Assembly: GCA_007122505.1 (NCBI GenBank)
Contig: SKTQ01000052.1
Coordinates: forward strand, 1 to 40,388
Reading direction: 5' to 3'
Source: Bacteroidales bacterium
Lineage (GTDB): Bacteria > Bacteroidota > Bacteroidia > Bacteroidales > UBA7960
Length of the DNA stretch: 40,388 nt
This document shows positions 22,285 to 30,273 of this stretch, one piece after another (position 1 is the first letter of the stretch; each line of letters starts with the position of its first letter). The translations under genes and the position numbers were made by a program. The notes below the pieces were generated by a model that did not search any database, was not told the origin of the DNA, and was given only the letters and a program-made list of their open reading frames with translations.

Positions 22285-23394
22285 TTACCTGGTAAAACGG
22301 TATGCAGCTTCTTCCATTTCTTTTACATTGCGGAAGGGCCGGGGTGGATTCAGATGTTTAGCCAAAAAACGATAGATCTCAAAACGGATATCGCGGCCGG
22401 CCCTGTGGTCCATCCTGTCGAATGAATGGCCGCCCGGTATGTCTTCATAGATGCGGTATTCGAAATCCTTGTTATGGGCCTTCAGCGTATTGATCAGGTT
22501 TTGCACTTCAAGCACATGCACATCTTCATCAATTGTGTTGGTATGAATAAGCAGGGGGATTTCCAATTTGTGGGCATGGTACACAGGCGACCGCCGCCTG
22601 TATTCCTCAATATTTTCGTGAACTGCCTGCCCGATATGGTGATCTGCGGCAAACCAATCCATTTCATAAGCCGGGCGTTTATACCCCATACGCGCAATCA
22701 GGTCACTAACGGGTACGCCGGCGAAAACCGCGCGATAATCTTTGGGGTGCTCGAAAGCATTCATCAATGAGATCATCCCACCATGACTCCAGCCAATGAG
22801 CCCCACACGCCGCCGATCCACAATGTCATAATTTTCCAGCATCAGCAGCATGCTTTCATGCACGTCATCATTTTCAAGACCGCCATAATCGATGCGTTTG
22901 TGCAATCCTTTTCCATAGCCTGTGCTGCCCCGGTATTCCGGTGCTACCACGATATATTGCTGCGCTATCAGCTCCCGGATAATGTGGGTATAATAGGTAT
23001 TGAAATCACCATGTACGCCACCGTGCGGAAACACCAGCAAAGGATACTTCTTCGATGGGTCAACATCTTTGGGAATAAAGACATAGGTCCAGAACTTGAC
23101 CGGGTTTTTATCATGAAGGGTGGTTGCCCTTTCAAAGCCCCTCGGTGGTGGTCCTGCCAGGAAGAGTTTGTCGATATAGGCCACATCTCCTACTACCTTG
23201 TGCCACATTACATCATCAATGGCTTTTTCCAAAATATCAAACCGATAGCGGAGATCCCGCAATTCCTCAAGGATAACCTGCTGGTTATTCAGCAATTCCT
23301 GATTCGAAACCTGCGCCACAGATGGTGTTGATATTAAGCCAAATACAACACCTATGGCAGATAATAAAACCAAGCTTTTCATAAAGTGACTCAT
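22285..23394 (-). CDS. Secreted S9-family (prolyl-oligopeptidase-like) serine hydrolase
   Basis: A 369-residue exported protein. Residues 1-28 are a signal peptide ending near SVAQ. Residues 30-62 (QELLNNQQVILEELRDLRYR and following) look like a coiled coil. From about 95 to 369 there is an alpha/beta-hydrolase domain of peptidase family S9: oxyanion-region PHGGVHGDF, YRGSTGYGKG, nucleophile S203 in GWSHGGM, Asp289 in NTIDEDVH, and His323 in GGHSFD. The large N-terminal beta-propeller of DPP-IV and prolyl oligopeptidase is missing, so substrate access would not be gated by it; an acyl-peptide or ester substrate is equally possible. Two in-frame ATGs (23394 and 23382) both keep the signal peptide. 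It stands alone between rpsL and the RNA candidate region. A weak -7-like TATCTTTA is at 23459-23452. Confidence 0.85.
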   Translation of the reverse strand: MSHFMKSLVLLSAIGVVFGLISTPSVAQVSNQELLNNQQVILEELRDLRYRFDILEKAIDDVMWHKVVGDVAYIDKLFLAGPPPRGFERATTLHDKNPVKFWTYVFIPKDVDPSKKYPLLVFPHGGVHGDFNTYYTHIIRELIAQQYIVVAPEYRGSTGYGKGLHKRIDYGGLENDDVHESMLLMLENYDIVDRRRVGLIGWSHGGMISLMNAFEHPKDYRAVFAGVPVSDLIARMGYKRPAYEMDWFAADHHIGQAVHENIEEYRRRSPVYHAHKLEIPLLIHTNTIDEDVHVLEVQNLINTLKAHNKDFEYRIYEDIPGGHSFDRMDHRAGRDIRFEIYRFLAKHLNPPRPFRNVKEMEEAAYRFTR

Positions 23395-23595
23395 AGCTGT
23401 ATGTTGTTAATGTAAATAGTTTAAAAAACCTTCCTTGTCATGTTTGAACCGTAAAGATATAAAGAATTTCAAAGTTGCTGAGCCTGCAAGGAAAGAGTCG
23501 CCGGGGGACGGACAAAAGATCATCGCAAGGATCATTCCTACCATAATATATAGTTGGAGTGATAATAGAAAGTCATCAGTGCCCATATAAATTCC

Positions 23596-23603
23596 TATCT
23601 TTG
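23596..23603 (+). promoter_or_regulatory. -7 promoter element in front of the structured RNA candidate
   Basis: TATCTTTG is an exact TAnnTTTG match. It is placed so that transcription would begin at about 23607, which is where base pairing of the RNA candidate starts. No convincing -33 TTTG is visible. The neighbouring genes start 202 bp upstream on the other strand and 213 bp downstream. Confidence 0.5.
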
Positions 23604-23606
23604 CCA

Positions 23607-23762
23607 ACGCAATAATTTATGTCGCATAATATATAACAGTGTGATGACATTGGTTGCTATTGTCCGAAGGCTGAGGAGCTTTCACCGCATGGTATTTCAA
23701 GACCGCAGCCGGGAGATATTCGGGCAATTATTGGCACAACTGCTATGCGGCATTACGTTAAA
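23607..23762 (+). ncRNA. Candidate structured small RNA, 6S-RNA-like rod
   Basis: The segment between the TATCTTTG element and the pcrA promoter is strongly self-complementary in a nested order. AACG (23606-23609) pairs with CGTT (23756-23759). TGTCGCATA (23620-23628) pairs with TATGCGGCA (23744-23752), 9 bp including one G-T. CAGTGTG (23637-23643) pairs with CAC-A-ACTG (23735-23742), with one bulged A. TTGTCCGAA (23660-23668) pairs with TTCGGGCAA (23719-23727), 9 bp including one G-T. GGCTG (23669-23673) pairs with CAGCC (23706-23710). A 16-nt/7-nt bubble (23644-23659 and 23728-23734) interrupts the rod. Size, shape and the asymmetric central bubble resemble 6S RNA (SsrS), which sequesters RNA polymerase; that identity is inference. 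Alternatives are another small RNA, a pcrA leader, or a decayed palindrome. Ends are approximate. Confidence 0.5.
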
Positions 23763-23768
23763 GGATTT

Positions 23769-23776
23769 TAAATTTG
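23769..23776 (+). promoter_or_regulatory. -7 promoter element of pcrA
   Basis: TAAATTTG matches TAnnTTTG and lies 39 bp before the helicase ATG, giving a leader of about 34 nt. It begins just after the last paired base of the RNA candidate, so the two units would be transcribed separately. No -33 element is clear. Confidence 0.45.
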
Positions 23777-23815
23777 CAGAGCTTCTCCCGTGAGCAGTGT
23801 TAGAATAACTTCTTT

Positions 23816-26134
23816 ATGATAGATTTTCTGAAAGATTTAAATGATTCACAGCAGCAAGCTGTTACTTCTGCAGAAGGGCCCTCAATGGTGATTGCCGGTG
23901 CAGGAAGCGGAAAAACAAGGGTTATCACTTACAGGGTGGCTTACCTGCTGCATAAAGGCGTGGCACCTTTCAGGATTCTCGCGCTCACCTTTACCAACAA
24001 GGCTGCCCGTGAGATGCGCGAACGTATCGCCGGCCTTGTTGATCCTTCTGCTGCCAAAAGCTTATGGATGGGGACATTTCACAGCATTTTCGCCCGAATA
24101 CTCAGGTCGGAAGCAGAAAAGCTGGATTATCCTTCTCATTTTACCATATACGATACTGAAGATTCCAAAAGAGTCATCAAAAAAATTGTAAAAGAGCAAA
24201 ACCTGGATGACAAAACCTACACCCCTGGCTATGTGTTGCACAGGATATCCAATGCCAAAAACAACCTGATCCCTGCCAAAGACTATCTCGGGGATGCTGA
24301 CATTCAAATGCATGATCGTCAAAACAGAAAACCACAAATTGGCCTGATCTACAGCATTTACCAGCAAAAGCTTCACAAAGCGGGCGCCATGGATTTTGAT
24401 GATCTGCTGTTCAATATGAACGTTCTGCTTAGGGATTTTCCGGAGGTTCTTTACAAATATCAGCGACGCTTTGAGTATATTCTTGTGGATGAATACCAGG
24501 ATACCAATTTCTCACAATACCTTATCATTAAGAAACTGGCGGCCAACAACGAAAATATTTGTGTGGTGGGCGACGATGCACAAAGCATTTATGCTTTCAG
24601 GGGGGCAAATATCCAGAACATTTTGAATTTTAAGCACGATTATGCCGACATGAAGCTTTTTAAGCTGGAGCAGAACTACCGTTCTACTGCCCATATCGTG
24701 TCGGCTGCCAACAGTGTGATAGCCCTCAACAAAGACCAGATCCGCAAAAAGATATGGACAAGCAACGAAGCCGGAGAAAAGATTCATATCATAGAAACGG
24801 CCAATGAAGGGGACGAAGCGTATGTAGTTGCAAACCGGATTTTTGAGTTGATTCAACAGCAGCGCTTACCCAATAGTGATTTTGCGGTATTATACCGCAC
24901 AAATGCTCAATCGAGAGCCATGGAAGAAGCGCTGCGCCGGTTAAACATCCCATACAGAATTTTCGGAAGTGTTTCCTTTTATCAAAGGAAAGAGATCAAA
25001 GACCTTTTGGCCTATTTCCGCCTGGTGATAAACCATCGCGACGAGGATGCACTATTGCGCATCATCAATTTCCCCGCAAGGGGAATTGGTTCAACCACCA
25101 CCGACAAGCTCATGGCCGCTGCAGGAGAAAGTGGAGCAACACTGTGGGAAGTAGTAAACGACCCAAAGGCTTTCGGGGTTAATGTACACAGCGGTACAAT
25201 GAATAAGCTGGCTGATTTTGTAACCATGATCAAAGCCTTTTCTGCAAGCCTGTTTACCATGAATGCCTATGAACTGGGTGAACGCATCGTCAACAAATCC
25301 GGTATTCGCAAGCTGTATTTTGAAGATGGCACACCTGAAAGTTTAAACCGGCGCGACAATATTGAAGAGTTGCTAACGGCTCTGAAAGATTTTGTTCTTT
25401 ATGAGGAAGAACCGGAAGCAGACAAATCGGCGCCCTCCCGGACACTGGATGAGTTTATGCAGGACATCGCACTGCTTACCGACGCCGACACCCAGAAAGA
25501 TACAACCGACGGTACAAATACCGTTTCCTTGATGACTATACATGCTGCAAAAGGCCTGGAATTTCCCTATGTTTTTATTACGGGGGTTGAGGAAAACCTG
25601 TTTCCATCACAGCTTTCCATCAACAGCCAGGCTGAACTCGAGGAGGAAAGGCGGCTTTTTTATGTGGCCATGACCCGCGCCATGAAGCTGGCCACGGTAA
25701 CCTATGCTGAAACCAGGTTCAGATACGGAAACTTCAATATGTGTGAACCCAGCCGTTTTATTGATGAGCTTGATCAAAAATTTGTTCATTATCTTACTCC
25801 TGCGGGCAGAAGGGCACGGAAGCAGATGTCTCGCGAAAGCTTTGCAGAAAGCCTGAGAAAATTTACCAGGATAAGCGGCAGCGATCAACAGTCCGACATT
25901 GCAGAGGAGCCGGCAGAGATAAATAAGCCGCCGGTTACGGCAGACGGCAATGAGTTTGCCATCCTGAATCCGGCTTCCCTGAAGGTTGATATGCAGGTGA
26001 AACATCAGCGTTTCGGGAATGGTGTGGTGGTCGCCCTTGAAGGCACCGGACAAAATGCAAAAGCTACAGTCCAGTTTGCCGGAGCCGGAAAGAAACAGCT
26101 GCTATTAAAATATGCCCGGCTAAAAATAGTTTAG
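23816..26134 (+). CDS. pcrA: UvrD/PcrA-type superfamily 1 DNA helicase
   Basis: A 772-residue 3'-5' DNA helicase for repair and removal of replication or transcription blocks. Helicase motifs are in order: Q-like SQQQAV (11-16), Walker A AGAGSGKT (27-34), TFTNKAAREM (about 61-70), the Walker B box DEYQDTN (about 224-230), GDDAQSIYAFRGA (about 252-264), QNYRS (about 281-285), TIHAAKGLEFPYVF (about 574-587) and VAMTRAM (about 616-622). The C-terminal segment QVKHQRFGNGVVVALEGTGQ through LLKYARL is the Tudor-like RNA-polymerase-binding domain typical of PcrA. The N-terminal start MIDFLKDLNDSQQQAV is family-like. It begins a run of plus-strand genes. Whether to call it UvrD or PcrA is a matter of naming in this phylum. 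Confidence 0.96.
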   Translation: MIDFLKDLNDSQQQAVTSAEGPSMVIAGAGSGKTRVITYRVAYLLHKGVAPFRILALTFTNKAAREMRERIAGLVDPSAAKSLWMGTFHSIFARILRSEAEKLDYPSHFTIYDTEDSKRVIKKIVKEQNLDDKTYTPGYVLHRISNAKNNLIPAKDYLGDADIQMHDRQNRKPQIGLIYSIYQQKLHKAGAMDFDDLLFNMNVLLRDFPEVLYKYQRRFEYILVDEYQDTNFSQYLIIKKLAANNENICVVGDDAQSIYAFRGANIQNILNFKHDYADMKLFKLEQNYRSTAHIVSAANSVIALNKDQIRKKIWTSNEAGEKIHIIETANEGDEAYVVANRIFELIQQQRLPNSDFAVLYRTNAQSRAMEEALRRLNIPYRIFGSVSFYQRKEIKDLLAYFRLVINHRDEDALLRIINFPARGIGSTTTDKLMAAAGESGATLWEVVNDPKAFGVNVHSGTMNKLADFVTMIKAFSASLFTMNAYELGERIVNKSGIRKLYFEDGTPESLNRRDNIEELLTALKDFVLYEEEPEADKSAPSRTLDEFMQDIALLTDADTQKDTTDGTNTVSLMTIHAAKGLEFPYVFITGVEENLFPSQLSINSQAELEEERRLFYVAMTRAMKLATVTYAETRFRYGNFNMCEPSRFIDELDQKFVHYLTPAGRRARKQMSRESFAESLRKFTRISGSDQQSDIAEEPAEINKPPVTADGNEFAILNPASLKVDMQVKHQRFGNGVVVALEGTGQNAKATVQFAGAGKKQLLLKYARLKIV

Positions 26135-26175
26135 CTTAATGGTGTGCATACAACATATTATTGATAATTATTCGT

Positions 26176-26183
26176 TACCTTTG
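26176..26183 (+). promoter_or_regulatory. -7 promoter element upstream of the DUF4290 gene
   Basis: TACCTTTG matches TAnnTTTG, 42 bp after the pcrA stop and about 106 bp before the next ATG at 26290. Upstream sequence is A/T-rich with a palindromic ATAATTAT but no clear -33 element. A start here lies past the first codons of the long open frame that begins at 26161, which supports the shorter start for the downstream gene. Confidence 0.5.
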
Positions 26184-26289
26184 CAGTGATTTAACAACGG
26201 ATACCCGTGGGTACACCAGCCACCTTTCCAACCTGAACCAACCCACATACATCCCGAGTATTATATATCAAAAAACATATAACAAACCC

Positions 26290-26916
26290 ATGGAGTATAA
26301 TACTTCCCGCTCTAAAATGAATATTTCGGAATATGGCCGGAATATTCAAAAAATGATAGAATACATCATGTCTGTTGAAGACAAGGAAAAGCGCAATCAA
26401 CTTGCCCGCGCTACCATCAATGTGATGGGACAACTGAACCCCCACCTGCGCGATGTGAATGATTTCAAGCATAAGTTATGGGATCATTTGTTTATCATGT
26501 CGGATTTTAAGCTGGATGTTGACTCACCTTACCCCGTGCCATCGCCCGAAACGTTATCACGTAAACCCGAACCACTGGATTACAGCTCAAACAATGTTAC
26601 GTTCAAGCATTATGGAAGGCATATTGAGCGTATCATTGAAAAAGCATGTGAGTTGGAAGACGGCCATATGAAAGACACGCTTATTAATTTGATTGCCAAT
26701 CATCTGAAAAAATCCTACCTTACCTGGAATCGTGATGCCGTAACCGATGAAGAGATTGCCAAGCATCTTGAGATTCTTTCCTCCGGGAAATTAAGTCTCC
26801 AGAAAGATGTTAAGCTCCACGAGACCAGCGACATTCTTTCAAAGAATAAGAAGAAGAAGTTTCCAAGCAAACATATCGGTGCAAAAAATTACCCGCACAA
26901 AAGCAGGAAGAATTAA
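26290..26916 (+). CDS. DUF4290 family protein
   Basis: A 208-residue cytosolic protein of a Bacteroidota-specific family of unknown function. The ATG at 26290 (MEYNTSRSKMNISEYGRNIQ) is chosen because family members begin in this way and because a promoter-like element lies inside the longer upstream frame. Two similar helical blocks are visible: ISEYGRNIQKMIEYIMSVED, then FKHYGRHIERIIEKACELED. Each is followed by KEKRNQLARATI or HMKDTLINLIANHLKK, suggesting an internal duplication. The C terminus is Lys-rich. It precedes murA by 83 bp with no promoter visible between them, so the two are probably co-transcribed, a pairing I associate with this phylum. No function can be assigned. Confidence 0.88.
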   Translation: MEYNTSRSKMNISEYGRNIQKMIEYIMSVEDKEKRNQLARATINVMGQLNPHLRDVNDFKHKLWDHLFIMSDFKLDVDSPYPVPSPETLSRKPEPLDYSSNNVTFKHYGRHIERIIEKACELEDGHMKDTLINLIANHLKKSYLTWNRDAVTDEEIAKHLEILSSGKLSLQKDVKLHETSDILSKNKKKKFPSKHIGAKNYPHKSRKN

Positions 26917-26999
26917 TCCGGCACCGGCTTCTGAATTTCATATTTCCGGCCACATGGCACGCTGTTTTTTCTATTCATAAACATCAAACCAACAGAAAA

Positions 27000-28304
27000 A
27001 TGAGTTCTTTTTTGATCAATGGCGGAAAGCAGCTGAAAGGTGAAATTATTCCGCAAGGCGCCAAAAATGAGGCTCTACAGGTGATCTGTGCCACACTCTT
27101 AACAGATGATGAAGTTGTGGTGGAAAATGTTCCAAAAATCCGGGATGTACTGAAGCTCATAGAGTTGCTTTCCGATTTTGGTGTGAAAGTAGTCAATTTG
27201 TCGGATAATGTTTACAGCTTTCGTGCTGATGAGGTAAACATTGATCTCCTTTATGATGAAGATTTCCGAAAGAAGGTTGCCCAGCTGCGCGGGTCGGTCA
27301 TGATCGTTGGTCCTTTGCTTGCCCGGTTTGGCAAAGCCTCCATCCCCAAACCCGGTGGTGACAAAATCGGCCGCAGACGGCTTGACACTCATTTCCTGGG
27401 ACTGGAAAAGCTGGGTGCCCGTTTTCATTATGACAAACAGAGTTCATTTTATCACATAGAAGGAAATGAGCTCCGGGGATGTTATATTTTGCTGGACGAA
27501 GCTTCCGTAACCGGTACTGCGAATGTTGTAATGGCAGCAACACTGGCAAGAGGTACCACTACCATTTACAATGCCGCCTGCGAACCATACATCCAGCAGT
27601 TGTGCAAGATGCTCAACAATATGGGTGCCATGATTTCGGGAATCGGGTCAAACCTGTTGACCATACAAGGGGTTGACAGCCTCGGCGGATGCAGGCACCG
27701 CATGCTTCCTGACATGATTGAGATCGGCAGTTTTATAGCAATGGCAGCCATGACACGGTCCGAAATCACCATCAGAGAAGTGGCTTATGACCAACTGGGA
27801 GTGATACCAGATGTTTTCAGAAAACTGGGCGTGGTTCTCGAGAGGCGCGGAGAAGATCTGTTTATTCCCGCCCTCGAAAGTTATGAGGTAGACACCTACA
27901 TTGACGGAAGCATCCTTACCATCAGCGATGCACCCTGGCCGGGTTTTTCCCCCGATTTGCTGAGTGCTGTTCTGGTGCTTGCCACACAAGCCAAAGGCAG
28001 TGTTCTGGTGCATCAGAAAATGTTTGAGAGCAGGCTGTTCTTTGTGGATAAACTGATTGATATGGGTGCCCAGATCATTTTGTGCGATCCGCACCGTGCC
28101 ACAGTGATCGGTCTTGACAGAAAATATCCCCTGAAACCTCTTGAAATGGTATCTCCGGATATCCGCGCCGGAGTTGCCCTGCTGATTGCCGCCCTGAGCG
28201 CCGAAGGCAAGAGTATCATCCATAATATTGAACAAATTGACAGGGGTTACCAGTTTATCGAAGAAAGGCTTGGAAAGCTTGGCGCAGACATCCAAAGATT
28301 ATAA
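27000..28304 (+). CDS. murA: UDP-N-acetylglucosamine 1-carboxyvinyltransferase, Asp active-site variant
   Basis: A 434-residue cytosolic enzyme for the first committed step of peptidoglycan synthesis, adding enolpyruvate from PEP to UDP-GlcNAc. It begins MSSFLINGGKQLKGEIIPQG, with the conserved Lys22-Asn23 in GAKNEAL. The catalytic loop reads KPGGDKIGRRRLDTH: position 121, where most MurA enzymes have Cys (C115 in E. coli), is Asp (codon GAC at 27360-27362). Known Cys-to-Asp forms remain active but cannot be alkylated by fosfomycin, so intrinsic fosfomycin resistance is expected. Other segments (MLPDMIEIGSFIAMAAMTRS, APWPGFSPDLLS, FESRLFFVDKL, DIRAGVALLIAAL) are standard. It lies between the DUF4290 gene and grpE. 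Confidence 0.97.
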   Translation: MSSFLINGGKQLKGEIIPQGAKNEALQVICATLLTDDEVVVENVPKIRDVLKLIELLSDFGVKVVNLSDNVYSFRADEVNIDLLYDEDFRKKVAQLRGSVMIVGPLLARFGKASIPKPGGDKIGRRRLDTHFLGLEKLGARFHYDKQSSFYHIEGNELRGCYILLDEASVTGTANVVMAATLARGTTTIYNAACEPYIQQLCKMLNNMGAMISGIGSNLLTIQGVDSLGGCRHRMLPDMIEIGSFIAMAAMTRSEITIREVAYDQLGVIPDVFRKLGVVLERRGEDLFIPALESYEVDTYIDGSILTISDAPWPGFSPDLLSAVLVLATQAKGSVLVHQKMFESRLFFVDKLIDMGAQIILCDPHRATVIGLDRKYPLKPLEMVSPDIRAGVALLIAALSAEGKSIIHNIEQIDRGYQFIEERLGKLGADIQRL

Positions 28305-28335
28305 AACCTGACAAAATGGCTTTTTTTATTTTGTG

Positions 28336-28369
28336 GCAAAGCTTTTGATGAGCTCTGCAAAGCCTTTTT
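28336..28369 (+). terminator. Possible terminator after murA
   Basis: GCAAAGCT (28336-28343) pairs with AGCTCTGC (28351-28358) with one mismatch and a 7-nt loop. A short T run follows after six bases (28365-28369). It lies 31 bp after the murA stop and 46 bp before grpE. The stem is short, so this is a weak call. Confidence 0.35.
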
Positions 28370-28414
28370 ATTTGATGATAATGAAGATAATGTAGAAGAT
28401 AACAACACGAGGGC

Positions 28415-29050
28415 ATGTCAAAAAAAGAGAAAACAAAAAAAGAAAAAGATAAGGAAAAGGATGCACAGATTCCTGATTCACCTGAAAATGAGAATACTGC
28501 AGATCAGGCTACAGAGGATGCATCCTGCCAAAGTGAGAATAATATGCAGGATGACAGCATGGAGAGCGACAAAATTGCCGTTTATGAACAAACCATAGTG
28601 GAATTGCAAGGCAAACTGGACGAGGCAAACGACAAATTTCTGCGTTTGTTTTCCGAGTTCGACAATTACCGCAAACGAGTTACCAGGGAAAGGATTGAGC
28701 TATCGAAGACGGCCTCAGAAAATATTATCGTTTCCCTGCTCCCAGTATTGGATGATTTGGAAAGGGCAAGCCGAACTGTTCAGAACAAGCAGGTAAAAGA
28801 TGGCAAAGATCATGCGGATGGCGAAGGTATTTTGCTGATATACAACAAGTTTAAAAGCATACTAAAACAGAAGGGCGTAGAGGAAATACCTGCTGAGGGG
28901 CATGATTTTGATACGGATTATCATGAAGCCATCACCCATATGCCTGCACCGGAAGAAGCGATGAAAGGCAAAGTGATGGAGGAAGTGCAGAAAGGTTATA
29001 TGCTAAACGGCAAAGTAATCAGGTATGCCAGGGTGGTTGTTGCCAGTTGA
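28415..29050 (+). CDS. grpE: Nucleotide exchange factor GrpE
   Basis: A 211-residue co-chaperone that releases ADP from DnaK. The N-terminal 55 residues are a highly charged, probably disordered tail (MSKKEKTKKEKDKEKDAQIP). The long coiled coil follows (IVELQGKLDEANDKFLRLFS, EFDNYRKRVTRERIELSKTA). The beta-wing head contains LLIYNKFKSILKQKGVEEIP and ends MEEVQKGYMLNGKVIRYARV. Length is typical. It is followed after 48 bp by dnaJ, forming a grpE-dnaJ pair; dnaK is not in the window. No CIRCE element was found upstream. Confidence 0.97.
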   Translation: MSKKEKTKKEKDKEKDAQIPDSPENENTADQATEDASCQSENNMQDDSMESDKIAVYEQTIVELQGKLDEANDKFLRLFSEFDNYRKRVTRERIELSKTASENIIVSLLPVLDDLERASRTVQNKQVKDGKDHADGEGILLIYNKFKSILKQKGVEEIPAEGHDFDTDYHEAITHMPAPEEAMKGKVMEEVQKGYMLNGKVIRYARVVVAS

Positions 29051-29098
29051 TGCCTGCATCATTCATTCAGGCATTGTTATGCCAATACAAGAATAGAT

Positions 29099-30259
29099 AT
29101 GTCGAAAAGAGATTATTACGAAGTTCTTGGTGTTTCGCGTGATGCCAAAGCGGAGGAAATTAAAAAAGCCTATCGCAAAAAGGCATTGCAATACCATCCT
29201 GATAAAAATCCCGGAGATCCTACGGCTGAGGCCAAATTCAAGGAAGCGGCCGAAGCCTATGAAGTATTGAGAGATCCCGACAAAAAGGCCAGATATGATC
29301 AGTACGGTCATGCAGGTGTGGGTAACAACTTCGGGGGAAGCGGTTTTGGTGGTGGTATGACCATGGAGGATATTTTCAGCCAGTTTGGAGATATTTTCGG
29401 TGGTGCATTTGGTGGTGGTTTTAGTGGCTTTGGCGGCGCAGGAAGCCGCAGAAGCGGCAGGCGCGTAAACCGGGGATCGAATCTGCGCATCAAGGTAAAG
29501 CTCACACTGGAGGACGTTTTGAAAGGTGCCGAGAAAAAGATCAAAGTGAGCAAGTACGTGGCCTGTTCGCCATGTAAAGGCAGCGGAGCCAAAGAAGGCA
29601 ATGCTTTTAGTACCTGTTCCACATGTAATGGCGCCGGACGCGTAACCCGTGTAACAAACACTTTTCTGGGACAGATGCAAACCACCTCCACCTGCCCCAG
29701 TTGCAGTGGCGAAGGTCAAACCATTCAGGATAAATGCTCTTCATGCTACGGCAATGGCATTGTGAAAGACAGCGAAGTGATCAGTATCAATATACCGCCC
29801 GGGGTTGAAGAAGGCATGCAACTGTCGCTCAGCGGAAAGGGAAATGCTGCTCCCAGGGGAGGCATTCCGGGTGACCTTATCGTACTGGTGGAAGTGGAGC
29901 AGCATGAAAAGCTGATCCGTGACGGTATGAACCTTTTGTATGACCATTACATAAGCTTCCCCGATGCTGCACTGGGCACCGGTATTGAAGTTCCCACACT
30001 GGAGGGGAAAGCACGAATAAAGATTGAACCCGGCACCCAGTCTGGCAAAGTGCTCCGGCTGAAAGGAAAGGGACTTCCCTCAGTAAATGCCTATGGCCGG
30101 GGTGACCTGCTTGTCAACATCAACGTGTGGACACCCCAGAAACTCACCAATGCCGAAAAAGAAGCACTGACCGACATGCAGCAGTCTGAGAATTTTACGC
30201 CGAATCCCAAAAAGAGTGACAAAAGTTTTTTTGAACGCATGAAAGACGTGTTTAACTAA
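29099..30259 (+). CDS. dnaJ: Chaperone protein DnaJ
   Basis: A 386-residue type I Hsp40 that delivers substrates to DnaK and stimulates its ATPase. The J domain (1-70) has HPD at 33-35 (LQYHPDKNP). A Gly/Phe-rich linker is at about 76-118. The four zinc-finger repeats are at about 155-218: CSPCKGSG, CSTCNGAG, CPSCSGEG and CSSCYGNG, all complete. The C-terminal substrate-binding barrels (GVEEGMQLSLSGKGNAAPRG, GDLIVLVEVEQHEKLIRDGM) and dimerisation end are intact. It is co-oriented with grpE, and the next gene starts 14 bp downstream, so the ABC transporter genes may be read through. Confidence 0.98.
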   Translation: MSKRDYYEVLGVSRDAKAEEIKKAYRKKALQYHPDKNPGDPTAEAKFKEAAEAYEVLRDPDKKARYDQYGHAGVGNNFGGSGFGGGMTMEDIFSQFGDIFGGAFGGGFSGFGGAGSRRSGRRVNRGSNLRIKVKLTLEDVLKGAEKKIKVSKYVACSPCKGSGAKEGNAFSTCSTCNGAGRVTRVTNTFLGQMQTTSTCPSCSGEGQTIQDKCSSCYGNGIVKDSEVISINIPPGVEEGMQLSLSGKGNAAPRGGIPGDLIVLVEVEQHEKLIRDGMNLLYDHYISFPDAALGTGIEVPTLEGKARIKIEPGTQSGKVLRLKGKGLPSVNAYGRGDLLVNINVWTPQKLTNAEKEALTDMQQSENFTPNPKKSDKSFFERMKDVFN

Positions 30260-30273
30260 AACCTGAAAAATCT

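Noticed and set aside
23407..23607. 66-codon minus-strand open frame in the spacer upstream of the S9 hydrolase
   Set aside because: No family features, no promoter placed for it, and it overlaps the -7 element of the RNA candidate.
23644..23793. 49-codon plus-strand open frame inside the structured RNA candidate
   Set aside because: Its codons coincide with paired arms, no ribosome binding site or homologous motif is seen, and base pairing explains the segment better. A small protein cannot be fully excluded.
27648..28295. 215-codon minus-strand frame opposite murA
   Set aside because: Antisense to conserved MurA sequence and without any protein features.
29063..29719. 218-codon minus-strand frame opposite dnaJ
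   Set aside because: It is antisense to the J, Gly/Phe and zinc-finger regions, whose biased codon composition keeps the opposite frame open; the peptide has no domain.
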